Below are positions 24,597-32,817 of a stretch of 64,000 nucleotides of DNA, in pieces. A program made the position numbers and the translations under genes. Each line of letters opens with the position of its first letter. Position 1 is the stretch's first letter. Location of the stretch: NCBI GenBank assembly GCA_903858275.1, contig CAIOIC010000089.1, forward strand, positions 1 through 64,000, written 5' to 3'. A model generated the notes under the pieces. That model was not told where the DNA came from. It ran no database searches and worked only from the letters and a program-made list of their open reading frames with translations. Origin of the DNA: an uncultured Verrucomicrobia subdivision 3 bacterium. GTDB lineage: Bacteria > Verrucomicrobiota > Verrucomicrobiia > Limisphaerales > UBA11358.

Positions 24597-26960
24597 TCAT
24601 GGAGTTTTCCTGACCAGGCAAAGTAATGAACGGGTAAAACTCGGCGTTGAGAGTTTGATCTGCCCTTGCGAACACAATGCCTCGCCAGCCATGAAGATGC
24701 GGTCCGACCACGGATCGCTAAATTCAATCTTGTATCGGCCATCGGCTAATCCCTCAATCGTTGCCGACGCTGACCCGATTAAACCCGCTTTAATGCCATG
24801 CCGCTCATTCTCATCGGTATTCACCTGGTTGCGAATCCAAATCCATGCGCGGTCTTGCGTGCCACGCCCCACAAATGCCACCGGGTCGCAGGAAGGACTG
24901 TAATGCAGGACGCGGTAGCTGGTTTCCAAGCGGTCTTTACCCACGGCTTCCACCCGCACCGCGTGACGCCTGGCGGGCACTGGAAATTTCACTTCAACAT
25001 TGTAATCGCAGGTCCAGTTATTGTTCGCCGCGGAGAAGACTTGATTCGTCCCGTGCGTTTTACCGGCTGGGAATGGGCGCGTGAGAGCCGTGATTCCATC
25101 CAGCGTAATTACCAGCGCATTGCGCTCGTCCCCCACGGAGCGGTTGACTGTGACGACAAATTCAGCGGGCACCGCGCAATTGAGCAGGAAGGTGGGGCAT
25201 GATTTTCTACTCTTCATGGCATGAAGGTTTTTCTGCAAGAACTCGGCTTTGGCGACTTCACGGGTCACGGGATCCACGGTGAAGCGCTCGTGTTCCATTT
25301 TCTTGAAAGGTTCCTGACTTCGCGGGGTAATGGATACGTCGCGATAGACAGTCGCGCTGGGCGAAACGGTTTTGACATTTGAGAAACGAATCGTTTTCAG
25401 CCCCGGATCTTTCCACGGCACATCTGAAGTGAATTGCGCGAAGGTGGCCAGATGTCGCTCATGCCCCTGCTTGAGCAGTGGGTCCACAAACCAGTTGGCG
25501 CCCCCAGCACCCAATCCATCCAGGGCCGTGGATAAAAGGGCGTTGTGGATGTGGATGCCGAGTGGGTCGGGATGGCCCGCATCTTCATCAGCACCGATGC
25601 CATACTCGCCAAAAAAGACCGGCTTGGCGTAGGCCGACTGGAATTCCCGAGTCAAGCGGGGATAATCAACGGCAGGATCGGGATAGCCATAGAGATGAGT
25701 CTGGCAGAAATCCATTTCGGCCAGCCGCCAAAGGGCGTGCCCCGCCACCCCATTCTTGAGATGATCCGAGGTAGTCACGAGATGGCTGACGGGATCCGTG
25801 CTCTTTATGAAACGCGCCTGGTCCTGATGCCACCGGGTCAACTCTGGCAATTCACGCCCTCCGCTATCGTGGTCTTCCACTTCGTTGGCCAGTTCCCAGG
25901 CCATGAGATTCGGGCTGTAGCCCCACCGGGCGATGGCATACCGCAGTTGCTGCTTCATGAAACGGTCCGCTTCAGGATTCGACCAGAAATCAAAGGGAGA
26001 GGCACAAGGTCCACCATTCATGGTGAGCATGGCGTTATAGCGATTGCGAAGTTCGGGCTTGGCCACCTTGTGGGCGTAGGAGTTGCCTTCGAGAAAACAG
26101 TGCATGAGCATGATCCCCAAATGCTCGGCCTTTTCATAAACCCGGTCGATTTCCCACGAGGCACCCGGGTGATAAAATCCGAGACCGAGAAACGCCGTCC
26201 TGGCATTGGCTTTGGCCTCGATGGGCACATAGAAACTATCAGCACGCAAGCGGATGAAATTTCCGCCACAGGCCGCAAGATGCTCCAGGTTCGAGAGCAT
26301 AGCCGGCAGTCGCCTCACCGCCTCACGGTCGGGCGGCGTCCAAGGATGCAGGTTCCAGCCCATCGGATGATAGGGCGTTCCATCGGAAAATTCGAAAGCC
26401 GAATAAACTTGTCGCGAGACCCGAAGCGCCCCGCGAATCTTTGCTTCCAGACACCGGAACTCGCCCACTGGCCCTTCGATGGCTCCGGTTCGGTCTTTCG
26501 CCCGAAGGTGATAACGATAAACCCCGCTTTCAACCGGCGTGAAGCGCACCTTCCACGCAGGGGTTCCGGCCGGGCGCACAACGCCATCGGTTGACAAGGC
26601 ACACGGAATGAGGAAAAAGCCCGGCGCGGTCAACGTCTTTCCCGAAGGCGTGATCAATTCCAAGTCCACGCGCACCTCGTCTGAATCGAATGGATTTTGA
26701 AAGCTCGCCGACAGCGAGAAAGTCAGCTCCCATTTCTCGCCTTGCCGGGGTGTCCCGGTATTACGCTCCGTCTTACCGAAGCCAAGAGGAGCAGCTTGAA
26801 TCATCCCAAGAGATTTCTTTAACGGCTCAAATCCCGAGGTTTCCGCAGCCAAAATGCGATTCGATTTGGCCGGCAACTCCGGCGCATCAGCAGCGTGTGA
26901 CATGGTAAACGACGCCAGCAGCAGGACGGTGAGGGTGACAATCTTTTGCGGCAAAATCAT
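24597..26960 (-). CDS. Secreted DUF5060/GH5-like glycoside hydrolase
   Basis: A 787-residue secreted glycosidase, last gene of a five-gene operon. The signal peptide is residues 1-23 (IVTLTVLLLASFTMSHA). Residues about 70-175 form an N-terminal beta-sandwich of DUF5060 type (ENPFxxxEVRVDLELxxPSGKT, GVYRYHLRAKD). Residues about 185-510 form a GH5/cellulase-like barrel with candidate acid/base Glu360 (LMAWELANEVED) and nucleophile Glu452 (KPVFFGEYG). The remaining 270 residues are beta-rich and unassigned. The pairing with GH26 suggests action on a mannan or other beta-glycan, an inference only. Its ATG overlaps the sulfatase TGA (ATGA). Confidence 0.85.
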   Translation of the reverse strand: MILPQKIVTLTVLLLASFTMSHAADAPELPAKSNRILAAETSGFEPLKKSLGMIQAAPLGFGKTERNTGTPRQGEKWELTFSLSASFQNPFDSDEVRVDLELITPSGKTLTAPGFFLIPCALSTDGVVRPAGTPAWKVRFTPVESGVYRYHLRAKDRTGAIEGPVGEFRCLEAKIRGALRVSRQVYSAFEFSDGTPYHPMGWNLHPWTPPDREAVRRLPAMLSNLEHLAACGGNFIRLRADSFYVPIEAKANARTAFLGLGFYHPGASWEIDRVYEKAEHLGIMLMHCFLEGNSYAHKVAKPELRNRYNAMLTMNGGPCASPFDFWSNPEADRFMKQQLRYAIARWGYSPNLMAWELANEVEDHDSGGRELPELTRWHQDQARFIKSTDPVSHLVTTSDHLKNGVAGHALWRLAEMDFCQTHLYGYPDPAVDYPRLTREFQSAYAKPVFFGEYGIGADEDAGHPDPLGIHIHNALLSTALDGLGAGGANWFVDPLLKQGHERHLATFAQFTSDVPWKDPGLKTIRFSNVKTVSPSATVYRDVSITPRSQEPFKKMEHERFTVDPVTREVAKAEFLQKNLHAMKSRKSCPTFLLNCAVPAEFVVTVNRSVGDERNALVITLDGITALTRPFPAGKTHGTNQVFSAANNNWTCDYNVEVKFPVPARRHAVRVEAVGKDRLETSYRVLHYSPSCDPVAFVGRGTQDRAWIWIRNQVNTDENERHGIKAGLIGSASATIEGLADGRYKIEFSDPWSDRIFMAGEALCSQGQIKLSTPSFTRSLLCLVRKTP

Positions 26961-28564
26961 TTGGCTTTACCTCCCATTTTAATGAATTCCTTGCGAGAGA
27001 GAAAACCATCCTTGTCAGCGTCCCATTGTTCAAAGCGCGTCTGCGCGGCTTCTTGGTCAGCTTGGCCCGCCAGGAATTCATCCCGGCTTAACTTGCCGTC
27101 CTGGTTCTTATCTTTCGTATCGAATATCGCCCCGCGATCCTGAGCGGGCTTCGCACCGCGCGCAGCCGTCTTGCCGTTACCGACCTTAGTGGGCTGCGGG
27201 TTAGCACGGGGCGGCAACGTGGCGCTCCAATCGAGCCACGCTTGGTAAAGTTTCTGAGCCAACTCCGGCTTCGTTCCGGCGAGGTCGCTTTTCTCGCCGA
27301 TGTCCTCGGCAAGGTTGAAGATTTGCAGCTTTGGCTGCCACAAACTGATGACAAGTTTCCAATCACCCTGCCGCACTGCACCTTGATCGCCGTTTTTCCA
27401 GAATAAAACCTCATGCGGCGCACTGATATTTTCGCCGCGCAGATGGGGCAACAGGTTCACCCCGTCGAGCTTGGTGCCGGTTGGCACGGGCGCGCCGGCA
27501 GCCGCGCAGAAAGTGGCGTATAAATCCATGGTACTGACGGGCTGGCGATAGGTTTTTCCAGTCTTGAACTGCGCAGGCCAGCGCAGGATGAACGGCTCGC
27601 GAATGCCGCCTTCGAAAAACTGGCCTTTGTGGCCGTTCAGCGGCCCGGCGCTGCCGGCGAGCACGTTCGTCGGCCAGCCGGCTGGCCACACTTGGACCGG
27701 CATTTTGGCCGGACCGTTATCGCTGACGAACACCACCAGCGTGTTCGTCGGCAACGCGGCCAGCACCCGGCCGATATTCTCGTCCAGCGAGGCGGTCATG
27801 GCGGCGTAATAGTTCAGCGGCGGCGGCAGATTCGCGAAGCGCGCGGCAAGTTCCTTTTTCGCATGATACGGGCTGTGGACAGCGTTAAATGCAAGGTAGA
27901 GGAAGAACGGTTTGTCTTTATGTTTCGCGATAAACTCGACCGCGTGGCGACCGATACGGTCGGTCAGATATTCCTCGCCTGGCCGCTCCGGCCCCCAGAC
28001 ACCGTGGACTTTGCTGGAGTCGTGCTTCACCGGATCGTCCACGCCAACGTAGTGACCCTGGGCGTTGGGGAAATAATCCGCCTCCCAGTCAATCGTGTCG
28101 TAGGTCTCATCAAAACATCCGGCAATATCAGCGCCAACATTCCACTTCCCGATGTGACCGGTGATGTAGCCGGCCGCTTTCAACGCCTGCGGCAGAAGCT
28201 TGTGCGGGCCAACGTTGTATTTCGATCGGTCCTCGTTCCACTGGATGCCAAAGCGTTGATTGTAAGCGCCCGCCATAAGACCGCAACGACTCGGGGCGCA
28301 CACCGGCGCGGTGACGTAGCCATCAGTACAACGCACGCCATCGCGCGCCAGCGAATCAATCGCCGGCGTTGGCGCGAGCTTGCCACCATAGCAACCGGGG
28401 TCGCCGTAGCCCATATCGTCGGCGAGAATGAGAAGGATGTTGGGTTTGGTGGAACTGGTTTCGGCGGCATGCAGCGCGGCCAATGGCATTAGCACTAGGG
28501 CGGTGAGGATGAGGAACGTGGTTTTCTTCATTTTTTTCTTTTGTTTCCAAACGGAAGGTTTCAT
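26957..28564 (-). CDS. Secreted formylglycine-type sulfatase with EF-hand tail
   Basis: A type I (S1 family) sulfatase that removes sulfate esters, probably from a carbohydrate. From ATG 28564, residues 12-33 hold the signal peptide core (KKTTFLILTALVLMPLAA). Asp49-Asp50 (ILADDMGYGDPGC) are metal ligands, and Cys89 in CAPSRCGLMAG is the residue converted to formylglycine. SDNGPAKMP and GHKGQFFEGGIREP are further conserved segments. The last 60 residues carry two EF-hand-like loops (DTKDKNQDGKLSRDEF, DADKDGFLSRKEF), which are probably calcium-binding. No maturase gene is visible. Start 28564 gives an ATGA overlap and an AAAGG site; ATG 28531 is an alternative. Confidence 0.92.
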   Translation of the reverse strand: MKPSVWKQKKKMKKTTFLILTALVLMPLAALHAAETSSTKPNILLILADDMGYGDPGCYGGKLAPTPAIDSLARDGVRCTDGYVTAPVCAPSRCGLMAGAYNQRFGIQWNEDRSKYNVGPHKLLPQALKAAGYITGHIGKWNVGADIAGCFDETYDTIDWEADYFPNAQGHYVGVDDPVKHDSSKVHGVWGPERPGEEYLTDRIGRHAVEFIAKHKDKPFFLYLAFNAVHSPYHAKKELAARFANLPPPLNYYAAMTASLDENIGRVLAALPTNTLVVFVSDNGPAKMPVQVWPAGWPTNVLAGSAGPLNGHKGQFFEGGIREPFILRWPAQFKTGKTYRQPVSTMDLYATFCAAAGAPVPTGTKLDGVNLLPHLRGENISAPHEVLFWKNGDQGAVRQGDWKLVISLWQPKLQIFNLAEDIGEKSDLAGTKPELAQKLYQAWLDWSATLPPRANPQPTKVGNGKTAARGAKPAQDRGAIFDTKDKNQDGKLSRDEFLAGQADQEAAQTRFEQWDADKDGFLSRKEFIKMGGKAK

Positions 28565-29591
28565 GGATTGCCTTTTGGTGATTCGGCCGCAGCGGGGATG
28601 TTCCGGCATTCAGCGATGGCGATACCAGATTCGCCGGCCACGGAATAGAGCAGATAAACGCGCCCGTCTTCGACAAAGATGGCCGGATCGCGCAAGGCAT
28701 TCTCGCGTCCTTCCGCCGCGCCGTTGGCGGATTCCTTCACCGGCAAACGCGCGCCTTCCCATTCGGTTTCGGGGCGCAACACTTCTTCCGGCGCCGAAGT
28801 CTTCCAGGTTTTCCAGTCGCCCGCTATTTCGAGATGGCAGCGCAAGATGCGTTCCGGCGCATCGCCCATGTTCGAGTAATAGATCCACAGGCGGCTGCCT
28901 TCCTGATGCAACGCCACATGACGCACGCCGTGGTTTTTGATTGCGACCTTGCCCTGTAGTTCACTGGGCGGAAATGGATTTGGTCCTTCCTCGAATGCGG
29001 TCAGCCCGTTTCGGGACCGATAGAGCAAACCACCTTTGGCCATACCATACCACCAGCCATCCCAGCGGAAGACGCGCCAATAGAAATTGCCCAGCACTTC
29101 AGCGGACGCTGTGAAGTGCAAACCATCACCGGAGACAGCGACAAAAGTCTTTTGATCTTTGACCTCCTTGGCCGGACCATGAAAATACATGCGGATCTCC
29201 TTGCGCTCTTCGTCCACCACCACCTCGGGCGAAGCGATGTGGCCTTTGCAACCGGGCGCTTCTTCCAGGCGGAGGGTGCCGAGCTCGTGAATCTTCCACG
29301 GACCTTCCAAGCGGTCCGCGTAGGCCAGCCGGATGAATTTGCCGTTGTGGTGGGCGAAATAGAGATAGTATTTGCCGAGCGGATGCGCGAGCCAGGCGGG
29401 CGCGCGAATCAACGACGGACCATTGATATTTCCGCCGTCGTGGCCCGGCAGCATTTCGGGCCGGATGATGGGATTGGTCGGGAAGCGGACGACTTCGAGG
29501 CGATTCTTTGGATTGTCTGTCGAGGCAGCAACGAGCAACGCCATCAAGGGCACCAGCATCAGGGCAGCAATAATAGAGAAAGTGCGCTTCA
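28561..29591 (-). CDS. Secreted beta-propeller glycosidase-like protein (GH43/GH117-like fold)
   Basis: A 343-residue exported protein with signal peptide TFSIIAALMLVPLMALLVAA. The sequence has the repeating aromatic and acidic blade pattern of five-bladed propeller glycosidases: GNINGPSLIRAPAWL, GKYYLYFAHHNG, HIASPEVVVDEERKEIRMYFHG, YGMAKGGLLYRS, NHGVRHVALHQEG, ALRDPAIFVEDGRVYLLYSV. The LRDPAIF...LLYS ending recalls GH43, GH117 and sialidase-like folds, but I cannot name the family or the catalytic residues with confidence. It sits between the LamG gene (37-base gap) and the sulfatase (ATGA overlap). Confidence 0.75.
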
Positions 29592-29627
29592 TGATAGTGC
29601 CAATGTTACAAATGATGACGGTTTGAG

Positions 29628-30485
29628 TCACCGCTTGGTGACGACCAATGTTTTCATCTCCGTTTCCGTCAACGCCCGCCGGAAGATCGCGAGGCCGCCG
29701 ATTTGACCGCCGAAGAAGTTGCCCCACTCGCCACCGCGATGCACTGCACCCACGGTGAACGACGCACCTTCTTTCCCGCCGTTGTATATCCCGCCCGGGC
29801 AAGCAAAGGGATTGTAGTGCTCCAGCGCGTCGAGTTTGCCATCCACATAAACGCGCGATTCCCGGCCATCATAGCTCATGGCCAGACAGTGCCATTCGCC
29901 GAGCGGAATCGGTGTCGCACCCGTGGAATAGGTGATGCAAAAAGGGTTCCCCAGCGTCGGTCCGCCAACGGCGGAGACATGGCCATGAATGCGATCCTTG
30001 ACCGGATGACGCTTCATCTCCCCGGCATGGGTGCCGAGCGGAGCGTTGAGAAACAGGCAATACTGCCGCTGCTTGTGCGTCTCATCCCAAATGCCCGCGA
30101 TCGCCTGCCAAACCTGCGGGTCCCGCCGGCGAACCCAGGCCACCACCGTGACCTGCGCATCCTGCCCGTGGATATCGAGCGCCCCAAGACGGGCGCGTTC
30201 GATTTGGAACCATTGCCCGCGCTGGATGTTAGCCGAATAGTCTCCAAACAAGCCACCCTCGCTGCGCGCAATCGGCCCCTTCATTTCCTGCAAAGCCAAA
30301 GCCTGTGAATTGCGGGAAATCCGTGCTTGGCCGGCCGGCTCCTGAAAATCCCAGAAAGCAACCAAGTCTGGAATTTTCATTATGGCAGCGGCCTCATCGG
30401 CGGCGTGAAGCGCGGCCAGCGGTGCCAGCAAAAGGAACCACGCAATCGCGTTCACGCACATCATTGAAGTCCATTTCTTTTTCAT
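29628..30485 (-). CDS. Secreted LamG/concanavalin-like domain protein
   Basis: A 285-residue exported protein with a signal peptide (WFLLLAPLAALHAAD) and one LamG-like jelly-roll domain (about residues 45-280). Characteristic pieces are LVAFWDFQEPAG, VTVVAWVRRRDPQVWQAIAGIWDE, HCLAMSYDGRESRVYVDGKLD and GGLAIFRRALTETEMKTLV; the last is the usual LamG ending. It is probably a carbohydrate-binding helper for the neighbouring hydrolases. ATG 30485 overlaps the TGA of the GH26 gene (ATGA), which indicates translational coupling. Confidence 0.85.
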   Translation of the reverse strand: MKKKWTSMMCVNAIAWFLLLAPLAALHAADEAAAIMKIPDLVAFWDFQEPAGQARISRNSQALALQEMKGPIARSEGGLFGDYSANIQRGQWFQIERARLGALDIHGQDAQVTVVAWVRRRDPQVWQAIAGIWDETHKQRQYCLFLNAPLGTHAGEMKRHPVKDRIHGHVSAVGGPTLGNPFCITYSTGATPIPLGEWHCLAMSYDGRESRVYVDGKLDALEHYNPFACPGGIYNGGKEGASFTVGAVHRGGEWGNFFGGQIGGLAIFRRALTETEMKTLVVTKR

Positions 30486-31543
30486 TGTGTCGCCTTCCAC
30501 TTTGGCAGTTCATCACGGGTGATGATAAAGTTGTGGTTGTAAGTCTGCTTGATCCAATCGGCGGGATGATCCTTCCCCTGCCCCCACCACGGCAGGCAAT
30601 AAAGCCACTTCGGGCCGTGCTTCGCCATCAGATCGGGATTTGGAATGGCCTCGCATTCGCAGAGCGCGAGCATCTTGCCCGGGGCAACCTGCTGCATCGC
30701 GGCAAAACTGGCGGCATAGGTGTCGGACTGGGGCTTGCCGATGCCCAGTTTGTCCGACGGGTAGATGTCGATGCCCGCAATGTCGACATAGTCAGCGCCG
30801 GGGTAGAAGCGGCGGCGACGATCAATCGCGGTGACGGCCTCCGGGCCGACCCCAGCGCGGACCGCTGCGGAATAGACCCAAATCAGGTTGTGGAGTTTTC
30901 GTTCCTTGACGAAGTAGTCGAACATGAACCGCCAGAGCGCGACGGTGTTCTCCGGTTTTTCCTGATCCGTCCACCAAAACCAGCCGCCTTCGATTTCATG
31001 GAACGGACGCCAAAGCACCGGCACGCGGGCATCGGCCAGTTGTTGCAAAAAATCAGCATGGCCCTTGAGATCGCGCATGAGTTCCTCGTTGGCCTTGGTG
31101 CCGGGCTTCAGCGCGGCGGCAAAGTCAAACGGCGGACTGGCGGTTTTTTTGCCGTGAAGGCTGCGCCACGCGGAGCCATCGGGATTGGCCGGATGAATCC
31201 AGTGCAAATGCAGGGTGACGATACCACCCTTTTGCCACCACGCCTTGGCGGCATCCACCGATTTCTGCACGACACCATTGTAACTCTTACCCCACGGCGG
31301 GCTGTTCCAGCCGGACAGGTCAAAGCCGACAATGGCTGGTTCTTTGCCGGAGGCTTGGCCGATGCCCTCAACATTGTTGGGGCTGTTCAGAGCGGCAATC
31401 GTTTTCTTGCCATAAACCGATTCGAGATAGTTCAACACTTCACGGGCTTCGGGAATAAGCTCCTTGTCCACCGGTTCAATGGCCAGCGCGTTGCTGAACG
31501 CTGCCAACGAGACGGCAACCATGATCGTTCTTTTTAACTTCAT
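30482..31543 (-). CDS. Secreted GH26 beta-mannanase-like glycoside hydrolase
   Basis: A 353-residue glycoside hydrolase, the first full gene of the operon. A signal peptide (TIMVAVSLAAFSNALA) precedes a (beta/alpha)8 barrel with GH26 features: GGIVTLHLHWIHP at about 107, the acid/base segment VLWRPFHEIEGGWFWW (Glu183), YVDIAGIDIYP, and the probable nucleophile Glu296 in ALCECEAIP. GH26 enzymes mostly cleave beta-1,4-mannans, some beta-1,3-xylans or lichenan. Its ATG lies inside the ATGA where the truncated nucleosidase fragment ends, so that fragment could couple its translation. Confidence 0.9.
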   Translation of the reverse strand: MKLKRTIMVAVSLAAFSNALAIEPVDKELIPEAREVLNYLESVYGKKTIAALNSPNNVEGIGQASGKEPAIVGFDLSGWNSPPWGKSYNGVVQKSVDAAKAWWQKGGIVTLHLHWIHPANPDGSAWRSLHGKKTASPPFDFAAALKPGTKANEELMRDLKGHADFLQQLADARVPVLWRPFHEIEGGWFWWTDQEKPENTVALWRFMFDYFVKERKLHNLIWVYSAAVRAGVGPEAVTAIDRRRRFYPGADYVDIAGIDIYPSDKLGIGKPQSDTYAASFAAMQQVAPGKMLALCECEAIPNPDLMAKHGPKWLYCLPWWGQGKDHPADWIKQTYNHNFIITRDELPKWKATQ

Positions 31544-31671
31544 ATCATTGATTTCTCCACGTTCTGGCGGCCGATACCGACGACGAGCACAGACTCACCG
31601 GATTTGCCCACAACGATTTTGTGAAACGGCGCGGCTTCTCCCTTCAGGGCAAAGCAAACTAGTGTGGACAT
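31540..31671 (-). pseudogene. Truncated 5' fragment related to the MTA/SAH nucleosidase gene
   Basis: A 43-codon frame from ATG 31671 to TGA 31540. It matches the N-terminus of the intact gene at 23848-24477 at 29 of 41 residues; shared blocks include EAAPFHKI and VGIGRQN. The match ends abruptly at the last codons before the GH26 start. It is thus a diverged gene remnant at the upstream edge of the glycan operon, while the intact relative lies beyond the operon's downstream edge, in the same orientation. It may now serve as an upstream reading frame for GH26. Confidence 0.8.
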
Positions 31672-31674
31672 GGG

Positions 31675-31995
31675 TTACTGTAAAATTTTATCACCAGTCG
31701 TGCTCTCCACGTTTGTCAGATGATTGCTTAAATCGAAGCTGAAAGTTACCGACAGCACCTCAGTTCTATGCAAAGGCAAATTGTCAAAAATGATCGCGTG
31801 AATTTTGTTTTCGTTCGTATAGTAACTGTGCGGAATTCCTTGATTTTCTAAATAGGAGCTTACTTTTTCCAACGTTGTGCCGCATGGAAGGTCTTGTTTT
31901 AAATTGGTTATTCTATTGATTGATGAATCGTGTTTACCGCAACCAGATACCAAATATGTCGCGAAAAGAATCAAAATGAATCGGGTGGCTTTCAT
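31675..31995 (-). CDS. Small lipoprotein of unknown function
   Basis: A 106-residue protein with a lipoprotein signal (FILILFATYLVSGCGK; lipobox LVSGC, Cys19). The mature part is hydrophilic and Asn/Thr/Ser-rich (HSYYTNENKIHAIIFDN, FSFDLSNHLTNVES). Base composition is clearly AT-richer than the neighbours, which may mean recent acquisition. No family is recognised. The stop lies three bases before the nucleosidase fragment. Confidence 0.75.
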   Translation of the reverse strand: MKATRFILILFATYLVSGCGKHDSSINRITNLKQDLPCGTTLEKVSSYLENQGIPHSYYTNENKIHAIIFDNLPLHRTEVLSVTFSFDLSNHLTNVESTTGDKILQ

Positions 31996-32004
31996 TACAC
32001 AAAC

Positions 32005-32721
32005 TCACTTTATCCCCGCCAGCCGTTCCTTCCAGATCTTGTAAAGGTCCACGGTGGCGCGGACGTCGCGCAGGCAGTATTCGGCGATCTCACGGTATTT
32101 GCCTGCCTCCATCAAATCCTTCACGTCCATGCCGGTCACGCCCGCGCTCTTGGGCGATTCGATGCCGAACGCCTTACAGTAAAAATCCAGGTTGAACCGC
32201 CGCGCCGCGCCGTCGCGCCCGCTCACGCTGTAAAAGGTCAGTTGCTCCGCCAAGTCGCAGTGCGGCTCCACGGCGTAACGGTAGCCGAGCCAGTTCTTCT
32301 TGGTGATGGGCACATTGAGCAACGCCGAGCGCAGGTAGATGAACGGCACGTCGAACCCGCGCCCGTTGAAGGTGACGACGGAATCGTAATGCTTCGCCAC
32401 GTCCCAAAACGCGGTGAGCAGTTCCGTCTCGTCGGCCACCGGCACGAATTCCACCAAACCGGCATCGCCGGCATCCTCAAAATCTTCCGCGATGAAGATG
32501 GATTGACCGCGTCCGGTCTCGGCATTGAGCATGGCGATGCAAACGACCTGCGAGGTGAACGGCCAGAGCGACATGAAGCGGGTAATCTCCTCGCGCTTGG
32601 CCTGCTTGGCCATGGCGTCATCGATCTTCTCAGTCTCGCGGAAGAGGTATTCCTGCTGCGCCTCGTCGAAGTTGTCAATCGGTTGCGCGGAGGTTTCGAT
32701 GTCGAATACGAGGGTGGCCAT
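32005..32721 (-). CDS. PolB-like 3'-5' exonuclease (DnaQ-fold)
   Basis: A 238-residue stand-alone exonuclease of the predicted 3'-5' PolB exonuclease-like family. The three Exo motifs of the RNase H fold are visible: Exo I LVFDIETSA (Asp7, Glu9), Exo II VVTFNGRGFDVPFIYLRS (about 118-135, Asp in GFD) and Exo III YCLRDVRATVDLY (near 220, Asp in LRD). These residues bind two metal ions. It probably trims DNA or RNA 3' ends in repair, though the exact role is unknown. It starts at ATG 32721; a composite palindrome lies between it and rimO. Confidence 0.88.
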   Translation of the reverse strand: MATLVFDIETSAQPIDNFDEAQQEYLFRETEKIDDAMAKQAKREEITRFMSLWPFTSQVVCIAMLNAETGRGQSIFIAEDFEDAGDAGLVEFVPVADETELLTAFWDVAKHYDSVVTFNGRGFDVPFIYLRSALLNVPITKKNWLGYRYAVEPHCDLAEQLTFYSVSGRDGAARRFNLDFYCKAFGIESPKSAGVTGMDVKDLMEAGKYREIAEYCLRDVRATVDLYKIWKERLAGIK

Positions 32722-32732
32722 GCCCGAAGATT

Positions 32733-32817
32733 AACCGCCAAGACGCCGAGAACGCCAAGATAAAAATTCCAGATTTTGCTTTTGAAAACCATGGCGCGCT
32801 TGGCGCCTTGGCGGTTC
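32733..32817. repeat. Composite palindrome (9-bp units) between exonuclease and rimO genes
   Basis: The left arm (32733-32760) has three 9-bp units of the CCGCCAAGA type. The right arm (about 32793-32817) is the inverted version, with CTTGGCGCC and CTTGGCGGTT. The TGA stop of rimO at 32816-32818 is formed by the right arm. It could fold into a strong RNA hairpin in the transcript. Confidence 0.7.
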
